The notes under the pieces were generated by a model. The model saw nothing but the letters and a program-made list of their open reading frames with translations. It made no database searches and was not told the DNA's origin. DNA of 64,000 bases from Emydura subglobosa (taxonomy: Eukaryota; Chordata; Testudines; Chelidae). The number at the start of each line of letters is the position of its first letter. Positions within the stretch are counted from its first letter, which is position 1. Positions 47,312 through 59,192 of this stretch are shown piece after piece. Position numbers and translations under genes: made by a program. Where the stretch lies: NCBI GenBank assembly GCA_007922225.1, contig ML679969.1, forward strand, positions 17,853,999 to 17,917,998, read 5' to 3'.

Positions 47312-48020
47312 TGCTAGACCAGTGGTCCATCAAGTCCAGTATCCTGACTCCAACAGTGACCAGCACCAGCTGCTTCAGAGGAAGATGCCCTGCAGTAGGC
47401 AGCTAGGAAATAACCTACTCCAAGGGAAGTTTTTTCCTAACTCCCAGTACTTAGAGGTTGGATCATGCTTTCAAGCATCTGGTTTTAGATCCTTTTCAAA
47501 ATTCTTGTTTAATTTTTAATATTTACAATTATAATTCTTGATATTCTTGTTATCCATATAAATCATAGATATGTAGGATTGGAAGGGACCTCAGTAGGTC
47601 ATTTAGTCCAGTCCCCTGCACTGAGGCAGCACTAATTATTATCTAGACCATCCCTGACAAGTGTTTGTCTAACCTGTTCTTAAAAACCTCTAATGATGGA
47701 GATTCCACAACCTCCCTAGGTAATTTGTTCCAGTGCTTAACTACCCGTACAATTAGGATAGTTAAGCACTGGGAAATGTCTAATCACTTTTTGAATCCTG
47801 CAAACTAATGTCCTTTATCTTGCAGCAATGAGTTCCACAGTCTAAAAGTTCAGCGCATGAAAAAGTATTTCATTCTATCAGTGTTGAATTTGCTGCCTTT
47901 CAAATTCATTTTAATTGAATGTCCCTATGTTCTTGTACTATAAGACAGGACAAATATAAAGTTCCTTATGTATCCTCCTCTACATATCAAATTTGTTGTG
48001 TGATAAAAGATGGACTAAAA
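47312..48020 (-). mobile_element. CR1 LINE 3' region, split by a second CR1
   Basis: Left part (47312-47563): 'gaccagtggtccatcaagtc', 'accagcaccagctgcttcag', 'gaccctgcag'-like block, 'ctcccagtacttagaggttg', 'ttcttgttatccatataa'. Right part (47774-48020): 'tgtctaatcac', 'gcaatgagttccacagtcta', 'ttgctgcctttcaaattca' and 'gtccctatgttcttgtacta'. Together they are the reverse complement of one turtle CR1 3' region. The gap is exactly filled by another CR1 with an AAAT duplication. Noncoding or C-terminal sequence, no usable frame. Confidence 0.85.
47564..47773 (-). mobile_element. CR1 LINE 3' fragment with foldback 5' end, nested
   Basis: Reads 'gtaggattggaagggacctc' then agtaggtcat, 'cagtcccctgcactgaggca', 'tctagaccatccctgacaag', 'gattccacaacctccctagg'. 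This is a minus-strand CR1 3' end. The flanking duplication aaat lies at 47560-47563 and 47774-47777. At its 5' (right) end the 14-mer ccagtgcttaacta (47730-47743) recurs perfectly inverted at 47759-47772, a foldback apparently made during insertion. Confidence 0.9.
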
Positions 48021-49188
48021 TTGAATTGTCTGACACTTCTATATACCCTTCATGTGCAGATGCCACCAAGTTCCTGTGAACCCTCCAGCTCTCCTATTCA
48101 TGAACTACTGATCCTCTAACTTTCACAAAGCTAAATTCAGTTGCATGCAAATCTTGAATAAATTATCCAATAGCCATTGTGTGATTATTAACCAATGCCA
48201 CAGTTTAAGATTAGAAAATTATTTTCTAAGACTACTTTGATTTTGTTTATGGTTCCACTCTAGAAATATTCATGTCAAGAGAGAGAGACCCAGTTTTTCA
48301 ATATATGAACAATAAAACAGTCATAATAAATGTACAAAAGTTTGTATTCTACAAATGGGAAAAAGTGATTTCAAGCATAAATTTCACTAATCTTTCTCCA
48401 CCATTGGGGTATAGGAGCTCTGAGAGAATTTCTGGCATATAGCTTGCATTGCATTGGTTTGGCAAAGTGGGTTGATTTAAGATTTGACACCATTGTATCA
48501 CAGCAAAATTTCTGCAATACACAATGTGACAAAACTGAGAGGCGTTCTACAAGATTGTAGTGGAGCTGCTCTCAGCAGTGAGGCTGATGGGGTGAAACCC
48601 CATGCAGCATTGTGAAAATGTCCACTTTTTGTTGTGTTTGGATTCAATTATGGTGTCATTATGTTGTCCTACATCTTATTTTGGGGTCCTAATTTAAGTA
48701 AAAATCTTAGTGAATTTGCAATAAGTGTATAGAAATCTTTTTAAAATTTTTATCAGATTATATATTTAATTTTGGATATATAATATCTTGAGAGGATTAT
48801 TTATACTCATCCCATAAAAAAATGCTGATTACCTTGAAAATAATACATAATGTAGAGACTATCCAGGGCTGGGCACTGATTTTATAGTTTTACTATTTCC
48901 AGAAAAACCTATGTGAGTTCCTGAAATTTTGTAATTTTGAGTTATACGTTTTATAAGCATATATTAATATAGGACTAAATTTTCCAACCCCTACTCATGT
49001 TGAAGACCATTTACTCTCTCAGATAAAACAAATATAATTTGTTACTACTTTAATGTGAAAGGGTTGTAGAATATGTTCCAGAATTGGGAAATATAAATGA
49101 CTATCTCCTTCTAGCATTTTAACCTTAGTAGTAAATACCTTACCTATATGTAGCTAGAATATAGATTAGATTATATAATAGGCCTTTC
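48021..49188. other. unassigned AT-rich sequence
   Basis: Nothing recognised, and no frame over 60 codons with motifs. Confidence 0.5.
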
Positions 49189-49260
49189 CCCTCTAGATTC
49201 TATAATTCCGATAACACCTTTTGTCTCAGGAGATCCCAAAACACTTTACTCTACATACAG
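49189..49260 (+). mobile_element. L2/MIR-like fragment
   Basis: 'aacaccttttgtctcaggag' then 'atcccaaaacactttac' is the 'caccttttatctgaggatct' then 'caaagcactttac' block of L2/MIR elements. Short and old. Confidence 0.55.
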
Positions 49261-52200
49261 GATTAGCTTCATCTACAACTGAAATACAGCTACTTTTCTA
49301 AAGGAACACGGCAGCTCTTTGGCATTGCATAGTGACACCATACAACAGTTTAGAATAGGAATAAAGAAGAATCCTGTATCCAGCTGAAACTTCAGGGTAA
49401 TGCAAGGAGGCAGAATGTATTTATCCAATAAAAATTTGGTCAAGACACTAGAATTAAAATTTGTGTTTTTGTAAAAAAGTGCCATTGGATATTTATTGAC
49501 AACTCTCTCTTATTTTTAAATCTCTCAAAAAACATCTTCCACTATGCTGATGATAATGAATCTTGTTCATCTGTACAGAAAATCCCTTCCTCTAAACTCC
49601 ATCTGGCTGGCTAGCAAAGGCACACCCTCCAGGGGACAATGATCCTGTCCTATAAATTATATTATCTATAGCTATTGGGCTGCATGACTGGACTTTTATT
49701 CCTGTTGAATGTAGCCAGTTTAATAATTTTACAGTAAATTAATTATAGTACTATATCCTCATGCACTCTCCAAAAGGCTCTGAAATGTACAGGGCAACAC
49801 AGAGTGCCTCATTCACACACATTTATCCATGACAAGGACAGCTTAAAAGGTTAATGTTCAGATGCCATCAAGGAAATTCTGGTAGGGCCTTTGGGTGCAA
49901 AATAAGAAATGTCAGCTTTTGTAAATTCAGCTCAACTGTTGGACACCAGGGACTTGTTTCCCATCATGCTGATTGATTCTATTAGTATGAGCCATTGCTT
50001 TTTTAAGATACAGAGACTTGAATGAGTGAAATGGAGCTGAGTATTTGAATCAGTAGCACACAGTACTAGGTGTTAACTTCAGCTTTTCACACCTCTGCAC
50101 CCTCTTTACTGACATTCAGGGCAAACAAGGCACTGAGAGCCTGAATCAGTGGAAACACACTCACACAGACAGGAAGTGGATTCAGTGGAGACTGTAGCAT
50201 GGACTGTTCCTCCAGGTTTCTTTCTGTTCATTTCTGGTGATCTGGACTTTAACATGCGCTTATCAATTTCATTTTTATGCATTTAGAATTTTTTTCCAAG
50301 TGAGCATTTGTGCTGGTTAAGCATTTCCTCCTGTCTGTCTTGCACTTTAGAAAACTCCAAATTTTTATATAACTTCACTCCTGAAATTTGACTTCCTGAA
50401 TAAAAAAAAAAAAGACTAAACAACAGCAAGTGTCCTGAGCATAAAATGCCTTTTAGAGGCTACTGCTTTTCTGAAGATGCTGAAACATCTGGGCTCTGTT
50501 TGCATCTGGCTAAAAATAAGTGCATATACAATGTAACTAGTCACATTCAAATTACATGTGAAAGACAAGAAATAATATGTTGAAGCTTTACAAGGAAAGA
50601 AAGTGACAGAGCCTGTAAGAAGGCTGGTATATGCATAGATAGTAGCAAACACAGTTGAGAGATGACCAGACTTCCTGCACAATGCCCAGTTGTTTGAGTC
50701 TGATCCAAGACAGGTGTGCTTCATGGCTCCATGAGAAAGCCTTCATCCTGTAGTGAGGTGAATTAATAGTACAATGAGATAGAGTTCTCATACTTTAAAC
50801 CCCACCTCCCAAAACCCCCCAAACCTTATTCTGGACGACATTTTCTGCACTCCGGCTGTAGTCAGAGGCCATTTGCAAAGAAGTCTGACCAGATGGAGAA
50901 GGCCACAGGTAGCAAAATTAGCGAATTCCACATACAGTGATGTTTGTAATAATATACATTAATAAATATTGTAAATATTTTATTTTAGAATGAATAACAC
51001 TACTAAATACCACGATTTCTGAACCTATACAAATGACCAGAAAAAATTCAAAGTTAGTTTAAAATTGTCCTGTTCATGATTGCAGCACCTTTGTATAGCT
51101 ATAAGAGTGTCCAGAGACAAGCCCATAGTGGACATGTATTTTTTTATTTAAAAGATGAATAATTTTCATTACTCGGTTTCTCTCAGGATGAATGTGCCAT
51201 GTCACATGCAGGATTGTACTGATCAGGGTACCTGACCCTTTGAGAATGAGCTAGGCTCTAACCCATTAACTGCTTCTGTATTCCCTTCCATGTTTACATT
51301 CACCATAATGTTTCACAGACATATATGTGACAGTTGGTTTATGATGTATTGAACATTTGGAATAGTTAATTTCATAGATACACAGCCTGACTTTGGGAGG
51401 TGATGAGTGCATACAACTCCATTGTTTCAGTGAGGCGTCCAGACATCGTAATTGACACAGTATGTGAACATAAATGCAGTAGGTTTCAGAAAGCTGTGAG
51501 GGAAGGTATCATGGTGCCAACAGACCACTTTGTCACTAGTTCAGTGGGCAACTATAATGACCTTTCGTCTAAGTTATCAGTGCAGTCGTCCCTAAGGTCA
51601 CTGCCTCTCTGTTTCACTCTCACAGATCACTGCTGCTAACTGTTCACCTGCAGTAAAGCAGGGACACAGCTAGAGTGCCGGCAGTGGGTCTCGTGCTATG
51701 TGACTGATTATAGCCTACATGACTTTTAAGCCTGTCTTGTATATCATGGCTGTGCAAAGGGCAAACAAAGTTTCTGCAAAGTCATACACAGCAGAACTGT
51801 TCTGTGGAGTTAACAGCTTGGTTGATCTAAACTGCTTTCATTTGGTTACAGAATTGAGTGTCCTTCTGTGAGGAATTTTCATTTACTTTGTGGATAAAAT
51901 CTCTCAGACCCAGACTGAACTTTTCAGACCAATATCTCATGGGGACACATGCAATTTACACTGCTTGAGTTTCAGCCAGTTACACTAAAGCCAGCACCTA
52001 TTAGACCCATGTTCTTCCTAAATGGTTACAGCCACTGGGGAGACATTGAAGCTATGAATCATTGAGATTCTCGGTACCACCATGTGGGAGGGACAGGGCA
52101 CAAGGTGTTCTGAAAGTAAGCACTGGTGAGGCCTATACTTAAATCCTTGTTGGATATGGATGATCTTGTAAACTATTGACCTGTGTTAAACCTACTGTTT

Positions 52201-54699
52201 TGGGGAAAGTTAATGAGGCCCTAACAAGTGGATGGAATTGCTTTAGCTCTTCTCCTTTCTACTCTTCTGTCTGCGCCTTTCTGACTGAGAAGCCAGCAGG
52301 TAATTATGGGTGATTGTCAAAGTCTGCTCTCCCTCTTGTGCACAGTCTGCTTCCACAGTTACTGTACCTGACATTTAAGCAGAACACTCACACATCCACT
52401 ATCCCTGGCTCATTAGGCAGTGTTGCACACACCACATTTAATTCATTCAAGGCCAAGCAGAGCACAGCTGTGGAGTATACAGAGCCTGGCTCATCTGTGT
52501 TTGGCCAGAACAGACAGATAGTTACAGTCTCTCTCATGAATCATGGTCTCTTGAGTTTATTTTATATGTTCTGAAACAACAGGTTTTCCTCAACTCAATC
52601 AGCTGAACATGGTCAGAAGAGAACATAAATACTTTTTTTTGTTTGTTTTTTAAAGAAAATGGATTTGTGGGTGGTGAGAATGGATTGATTACAAATGGAC
52701 AGCATGTGTCATTAAACTATGCAGAAGAATCTCAGTCCTCCTCTACATGGTGACTGCAAGATATTGGAGTTGGGAACATTATGGACCTGGCTACTGCCAG
52801 TCTGATTGATGTTTTATTGTAGGTTACCAGAGGGAAGAATTACTATTTGTCTGTGTGTTCACATATAGGGAGCAGGTGGGGGAACTGCAGGCGTGGAGAA
52901 TGTGATGATGCCTGCTCTTCTCTCTGAATTGATTCCCAAGAGCTTCAGACTCTGAAGAACCTCAGTTTATTTTAATGAATTTTTCCATGTTTTTGCTCAA
53001 GTTGGTTTTCTGAACAGATCCTTTAGGAAAATAACATTTATTATTGAGTATGAGCATAGTCAATGTGACATGGTCCCTGCTCCCGTAAGATCATAAATTA
53101 GACCCACACAATACACAGACAGTTGATCCAGACATTAGGGTCCTGGCTTGCAGCAGGGCAGATATTAATTGTGTACCTCAAAGAGAAAAGTGCCTGACCT
53201 TAGAGTGGGCAGATATATTTGGTCAGACTGTTCACAAATGAATACCAAAGCCAGACCATCATGATGGGTGGATGAATGCAGGATTTTTCTGAGCTCTAAA
53301 TCTGTGTAATTACTTCCCATTCCTATAATTATATATGGAATGTGATATTGCAGTCTGAAACCAATGTGGTCCAGATGCACAAAACTAAAAATTACATTCT
53401 TCACTTAGATTTCCTAAGTGACCTTCAGGCTGGGGGCAGGATCAGTGGCTGCTCGTTGGAAGGGGAAAGCTACAGTGTAGATGACTCAAAATGTTTCAGT
53501 ACTGAGGGCAGATCACTGGGAAGTTGCAAAGTGGGCAGGTTCAGGCGCTCAGATACTAGGGTGATGAGCATGGTATAGGCCTCCGTGTCATACATTTGTG
53601 TGAAGCTAGTCCCTTTTACACACAGGGGATGGTTCACATGAAATGCAGTTTTCATTTTTATCCACATCTTCATTTTTTCTGAATATGCAGTAAAATAGTT
53701 TCTGGTTTTCTAGCTGTACACAGTAGTGCCATATCAATATTTATAACATAATTAATAAAATAATAATATAAATAAATAATGATAATACAGACTGAGAAAA
53801 GTATGGCAAACTGTGACCAGAGATGATCCAGTTACATTCCTAACAAAATCCTCAGGACTGCAGTCTCTAGTAATAAATCTACATATGAAAACTGTATCCC
53901 CAAATCTGCAAGAAATCATATTCTGGGGCAAGCCTCCTAGATAATTAATTCATTCCGTTTCAAGGTTATTTATTAGACTTGATGCTCCACATGCCTCTTG
54001 GCAGAACCATGAGCACAATGTAACATCCAGTGACTCAACGATAGCACCAGAATCCCTTAGCAACAAGAACACAATCCTGCTGATCCCTAAAGAACCTGAC
54101 ATATTACAGAATTTCCAAAATACAAAGGGAATATATTATCTGAGTCTGGGTCAAGTCTGCTGGGAAAACATTGGGAATAAATCTTCTGACATAAACGGAA
54201 TAAACTGTCTCTGCCATTAGGATTTGACCAACAGTTTCATAGTCTGACTATTTGGATGATCCATGTTCCATCCCTGTTATACCAGCCCAAAGGAGCAAAT
54301 CAATGCAGAATCAGAAAACAAATCTGAAGGGTATAAAATGTTTGTGGTTTAGTATTGTTGGAAGGACACATCATAATTTACTTTTCCATTGTTTATCCAC
54401 CTCCTATGTTTTCTGATTTACAATGACCTGCAAGGGAACATTCCTACACCACAGCCAGGGCACTGAGGTGTGACTAATTGAGCAATTAAATTATCAGGTG
54501 ATGGAGGTAAAAATCTCATCAGCACAGTTAGATGGATTTGGCCATCCAGCACTTTTTTGTTCATTACTTATTATTATGTAACATGTATATAGCTCCATGG
54601 GTGTGCATAGTTTGGCACAAAGATGTAATCAGCTACTCTAAAGTAGACTCTAGCTGGCATCTGGGGTCAGGAGTTCAGTCAACTGACCACTGAGGAAGG
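49261..54699. other. unassigned sequence, about 5.4 kb
   Basis: No gene or clear transposon recognised. An A12 run lies at 50402-50413. At 53070-53130 'catggtccctgctcccgtaa' resembles an L3-type scrap. An AT-only low-complexity stretch lies at about 53738-53790. All frames lack motifs. Confidence 0.5.
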
Positions 54700-55288
54700 A
54701 TAACAGGCTGAGGGAACTTCTTAGTTTCAGTATTTGTCAAACCAAAAAGTGTTCAAAAAAGTAAGGGGAGCAGTGGGGGCAAAAAATCTAGCTGGCTTCA
54801 AAACTGAGCTTGATACATTTATTGAGGGGATGGTATGATGCGACAGCCTAGTTTGGTAATTGTCTTTGACTCTGACTATCTACTTGTGGTAGATATTCCA
54901 ATGGCCTGTGGTGGGATGTTAGATGTGTGGGTTCTGAATTATTACAGAGAATTCTTTCTTGGGTGTCTGGCTGGTGAGTCTTGCCCACCTGCTGAGGTTT
55001 AACTAATTGCCATATTTGGGGTCAGGAAGGAATTTTCCCCCAGGGCAGATTGGCAAAGACTCTGGGGATTTTTCGCTTTCCTCTGTAGAATGGGGCATGG
55101 CTCACTTGCTGGTGGATTCTCTGTACCTTAAAGCCTTTAAACCATGATTTGAGGACTTTAATAACTCAGTCATAGGTCAGAAGTCTATTACAGGAGTGGA
55201 TGGGTGAGGTTCTGTGGCCTGCATTGTGCAGGAGGTCAGACTAAATGATTATATTGTTCCCTTCTGACCTTAGAGTCTATGAGTCAGA
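54700..55288 (+). mobile_element. CR1 LINE 3' region, about 590 bp
   Basis: Sense-strand turtle CR1: 'tagctggcttcaaaactgag', 'gatggtatgatgcgacagcc', 'gtgtctggctggtgagtctt', 'ggtcaggaaggaattttccc', 'gatttgaggactttaataac', 'gaggttctgtggcctgcatt', 'gcaggaggtcagactaaatg' and the tail 'ctgaccttagagtctatgag'. The 5' side is truncated. The sequence is mostly 3' UTR with no coding capacity left. Confidence 0.9.
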
Positions 55289-55672
55289 CTCTCAAGATTC
55301 CAGAGACTGGATTAAAAATTATTACTGTTTAAAAATAATACATTGTGGGTTCTTTTTATTTACCAACTGGTTTTTGACCCGTGCACTGGGATGACATTTT
55401 CAAACTTTTCTCCACAAACAGGATGGCTAAAAACTTTTTTTTTTAAATGAAAGCTGACATAGTAATGTAGTCTGGGGCTTTAAGAAAAGTGACAAATATT
55501 ATTGTGAGACTCAACAGAATCGCATGAGTTAGCAACACTAGAAAACCGCTGAGTATGGGAAGTTTGCTTGTTTTTGGACTGGGCTCTGAAAGGCCCATAT
55601 GTATGTTACTTAGGCTTCTTGACATGCCAATATTAGTCCCCTAACCTGACCATGACCTGTCTTGTTACACCT
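55289..55672. other. unassigned sequence
   Basis: Nothing recognised. Confidence 0.5.
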
Positions 55673-55727
55673 AAATGAACAGTACTTTTCATCTGGAAGG
55701 GCCTCAAACTGCTTTGTAAACTATATT
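55673..55727 (+). mobile_element. L2/MIR-like fragment
   Basis: 'agtacttttcatctggaagg' then 'gcctcaaactgctttgtaaac' parallels the 49.19 kb fragment and the L2/MIR 'caaagcgctttacaaac' block. Confidence 0.5.
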
Positions 55728-56688
55728 TTTTGATATTTTACACACACACAAATAACTTCACCCATTGCTAAAACATAGTTTCCTATGGATTGGAACATGG
55801 TAGCCAATTAACATAGTAACTATCAAACAAATTTAGGACAAAGTGTAAAGAATTGGGGAATTTAGGAAGGGACAATGTAATTACCCAACTAGGAACTTGG
55901 CTACCACACCATGGTTGAGACTCCTAATCTTGCTGAAAATGCCATGGAATTTTTAATACGTGGCCAGATCCTTGTTTTTTATGCCTGCCTGAAAGACCAC
56001 TTCTGGCAGCTTGTGCTGGGATACTAGCTCAGTACTAGCCTAGAGAGAAGTGTCACCAAAACCACTTAATACACTGCTTGTAAACCAATTATTGTTGCAG
56101 CAATTTATTAAGTATTCAATTGGCTGCTCATTCTGCATACATTTATAGTGATTAAATGACGTGGGTGCCATCCATTCCCATCCTAGCACACTGAACAAGT
56201 AAAGATTAGAATATCCCAGCTAGAACCTTTGTACCAGAGGCTATATTTACTAAAAATAAAATTGTCCTGAGAGCTGCCATTTATCTGAATACTGGTGCAG
56301 AAGGTCATTTATAGCAACACCTACTCCAACCCTCTAGAATTTAGAAACATTTGCTTTAAACAAAGAATTATAATTTAGAAACACATGTCCCAGGTCAAAT
56401 ATAGCCCTAAAGATACTTAGAGAGGGGATCATTAGTATATATAGTATATATATGGTATATAAATGGTGTTGGTTTCAGATGCCTTTTATTATGTAATAAT
56501 GGGCATTTCATCCAGAAAGCATCTGTCTGTCTAAAATCTCTGTTGTCATAGTATGTAGGTTCTTTATTTCCAACTCCCCTCAGGTATCTACCCCTTAAAG
56601 CTATAAATCAGAACTCCAGACAGACTTAGACCCTTATGGCTAAAATTACCCAGAGATTCAGATGAAACTTAACTCCAGAAAGGAAGCT
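55728..56688. other. unassigned sequence
   Basis: AT-rich, with a TATATA-rich run at about 56437-56462. Nothing else recognised. Confidence 0.5.
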
Positions 56689-56726
56689 CTTATGGTTAGA
56701 GCATTGGACCAGGATGCAGAAGATTC

Positions 56727-57857
56727 ACAGTTTTCAAGGCCAGAAAGGACCATTAGATCATCTGGTCTGACCTTCTGTATATCACAGGTCTTAGAAGGGG
56801 TTTTGAACATATATAGATATGACAAGACCCGCCCCTCTCCTTTCAATGTAATGTTCAATAATGGTTTATGTTGATTGATTATGTTAATAAGTGTTGAGAT
56901 CACCATTTTGGTTTGACATAACAATAAGGACTTCATGTTAGACTTCCGTCTTTATGGACTGATTCCCACCCTTTTTGGTTTCAGTGGGAAAAAGGACTAA
57001 AATCTGCCTAGCAACAGGAGATATATAAGCCCAAGAGTGGGACAGTTCAGGGCTGTCTATCTGGGAGGCAGCTGTGCACCCAACAGATCGTAGTAGAGAG
57101 AAATATCACCTTCCAGAAGATAGAAGAGGGCAGTTGCCCACACCTTAACTAAGATCAATTTACCTTGTAGTTCTTGAATCTGGGATCCTGTGGCTCCAGT
57201 TCAAAGACATCCTAATTGTGGCCAACACTCTAAAGAGAGAAGAAACAACTGTAATGTATTTGAGCCTAGGGCTGTGTTATTGGTATGGGTTCTAGAGTTC
57301 AGGCTCCCAAATAATGACCCATTTATGTTGTATTATCCCTAATAAATTGTCATTTGGTTTAACTCTTAGAAGTATACCATGTCCCATTTTTAACTGCCTG
57401 GTGATTAGATATGGTGGAGTTGAATCTTGATAGGGCACCTTCAGTAAAACTATATTACAGGTTGGAGGTTGGGTGTCCCCTTTTCCCCTGTAACAGGCTA
57501 CAGAATTTCATCAAGTAGCCCCTGCGTTGAGCCCAGTAACTTGTTTGACTAAAGCATCTTTCAGAAAGACATCCAACCTGGATCTGAAGATAAACTACTT
57601 CTTTTGTAGTAGTTTGGTTAATCACCCTCATAGTTAAAAATGTGTGCTTTATTTCTAATTTAAATTAGCCTGGCTTGAACTTCTAGCCATTGGCTCTTAT
57701 TGTGTCTTTCTCTGCTCAATTAAAAAACCCATTAGTATCCAGCATTTCCTCCCTGTGAAGGTACTTATACACTGTAATCACACTTTTTTGATATGCTACA
57801 CAGATTGAACTCTTAAGTCTCTCAATGTAAGACATTTTTTTCCAGCCCTTGATCTGA
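56727..57857 (-). mobile_element. CR1 LINE 3' region inside the SINE, itself interrupted
   Basis: Left piece 'tcaaggccagaaaggaccat' then tagatcatctggtctgacc. Right piece from 57498: 'ctacagaatttcatcaagta', 'tttgactaaagcatctttca', 'gaaagacatccaacctgg', 'gttaaaaatgtgtgctttat', 'cttctagccattggctctta'. Both are the reverse complement of one turtle CR1 subfamily, the same one as at 59.19 kb. Interrupted at 56789-57492. The outer target duplication is short and unclear (gat-type). Confidence 0.8.
56789..57492 (+). mobile_element. LTR-like insert, about 704 bp, 5-bp target duplication
   Basis: It sits cleanly inside the CR1, with acagg at 56784-56788 and 57493-57497. It contains a TATA-like atatataag (57021-57029) and an AATAAA (57341-57346) about 320 bp apart, both on the plus strand, which suits a solo LTR of endogenous-retrovirus type. 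The termini (tctta and ctgta) lack the usual TG/CA, so either the ends have mutated or it is another element class. No coding sequence. Confidence 0.6.
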
Positions 57858-58012
57858 AATTCAGTTTCCTGCTCTTAGTCTTCCTGTGTGATTTCAAACA
57901 AATCATTTACCTCCCTGTATCCCAGTTCCCTTCTGTAAAATAGGGCTATAGCACTACTTCATAGGGGTGCTGTGCGCCAAGTTAAAATAGATGTGAGGCA
58001 CTGAGACACTAC

Positions 58013-58433
58013 AGGTTTTTTTTTTTAGGCCAGATGATTTCTTTTAGGATGTGGTCGTAATTGTTTAATGATAGCCTGTATGGGTTCCAAATGTTAGGTG
58101 GTGAGTGGCAACTAGGGGTTTGTGCTCAGAGGGGGTTTTATTTCCATATTGATGCAGGTTCTCCTGGGTTATTTGGGTGGCCTGTTCCATGATGTGATCT
58201 ACTTTTCTGGTGGAGAATCAACTATCATCAACTTCCTGGATACCACAGTCAGCTTCAACAATGGAACGCACAATATACAAGAAACCCATAGATCACCATA
58301 CCTATCTTCATGGATCCTGTAACCACCTCAAACACACCAAGAAATCTGTTATGTTATAGCCAGGTACTCCGATACCACAGAATATGCTCTGAGGATATAA
58401 ATTTTGAAATGTCTTCATCAAACAAGGACATTC
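58013..58433 (-). mobile_element. Penelope-like retroelement fragment with inverted 5' part
   Basis: Two pieces of one RT/linker region lie in opposite orientations. 58215-58433 on plus reads, across frameshifts, INFLDTTVSFNNGT, TIYKKPIDHHTYLHGS, LKHTKKSV and YSQVLRYHRICSED, the region after the RT core of Penelope-like elements. 58036-58214 on minus reads STRKVDHIMEQATQI, TQENLHQYGNKTPSEHKPLV, which is the next downstream segment of the same protein. So the 5' part is inverted relative to the 3' part and the junction is at about 58214. CACTAC at 58007-58012 and 58434-58439 is a likely target duplication. Dead copy. Confidence 0.8.
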
Positions 58434-58470
58434 CACTACCATATTAATAAAAGCAACTGCTACCGTTTCC

Positions 58471-59192
58471 CCAAAATCTATGACAGGTAAAACTGCCAAT
58501 TCCATTTGTACCCTTGAAGTAAGTTTACAACAGTAAAAGAAATTATTTAAGGTCAAATGCTAGTCCCTTTGAAGTCACAGAGTATTGCCATTGATTCCAA
58601 CGTGACAATCATCTGGTCCTCACATAACAGCAGCAGTGCAAATGATCAGTGTTCCCAAATGAATTACTGGATAGTCTCATTAAAAATCACATATTTGTTT
58701 ATAACTGTTACGAAATTAATGTAATTATTGTACAACCACTTTAAAATATGCCTTTACATCTGTTAGTTTAGGGAAGAAATTCTAGCTATTATGAGTGATC
58801 ACAAGATTTCTCAATTATATCTGTGTGTAGCCAGCCACTTCATAATTCAGAAGCATTTGGATCAAGTATTTAGAACCAAAGACACCTACATGTTCCCAAA
58901 ATAAGTAAAGGTTACAGCAAATATTTCCTGCATGTCATTCAGCACCTGGGTTGTTGCATACAGGAGGTTTTGGAATCTAAGGCCTTCTTACCCCTTTGAG
59001 GCATCCAGTTGGAGCCACACATTACTTCCCTCTAATTAAGAGACTATTAGAATTTCTACCCTTCTGTGCAGTGGGTTGCAAATCGGATAAAGTTGTGCAA
59101 TCCCCCCATACTTAGTGTGAGTTCCTTAGCTCTATCCTACCTCTCTCAAGAGTATATCAGTCAAACAGGTATAGTACAGGTAAGCCATGCAT
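58471..59192. other. unassigned sequence
   Basis: AT-rich, nothing recognised. Confidence 0.5.

Larger units (their letters stand above)
56689..58470 (+). mobile_element. MIR-like SINE split by later insertions
   Basis: The 5' piece (56689 to about 56726) reads 'ctcttatggttagagcattg' then gaccaggatgcagaag, the tRNA-like head of a MIR/CORE-type SINE. After about 1.1 kb of inserted CR1, the same element resumes at about 57858 with 'cttcctgtgtgatttcaaac', 'tttacctccctgtatcccag' and 'ttctgtaaaatagggctata', then gtgaggcactgagacac. A Penelope-like insert follows, and the last few bases (catattaataa) may be its tail. The pieces are in the same order and strand as an intact SINE. Joining them is inference from motif order. 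Confidence 0.65.
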
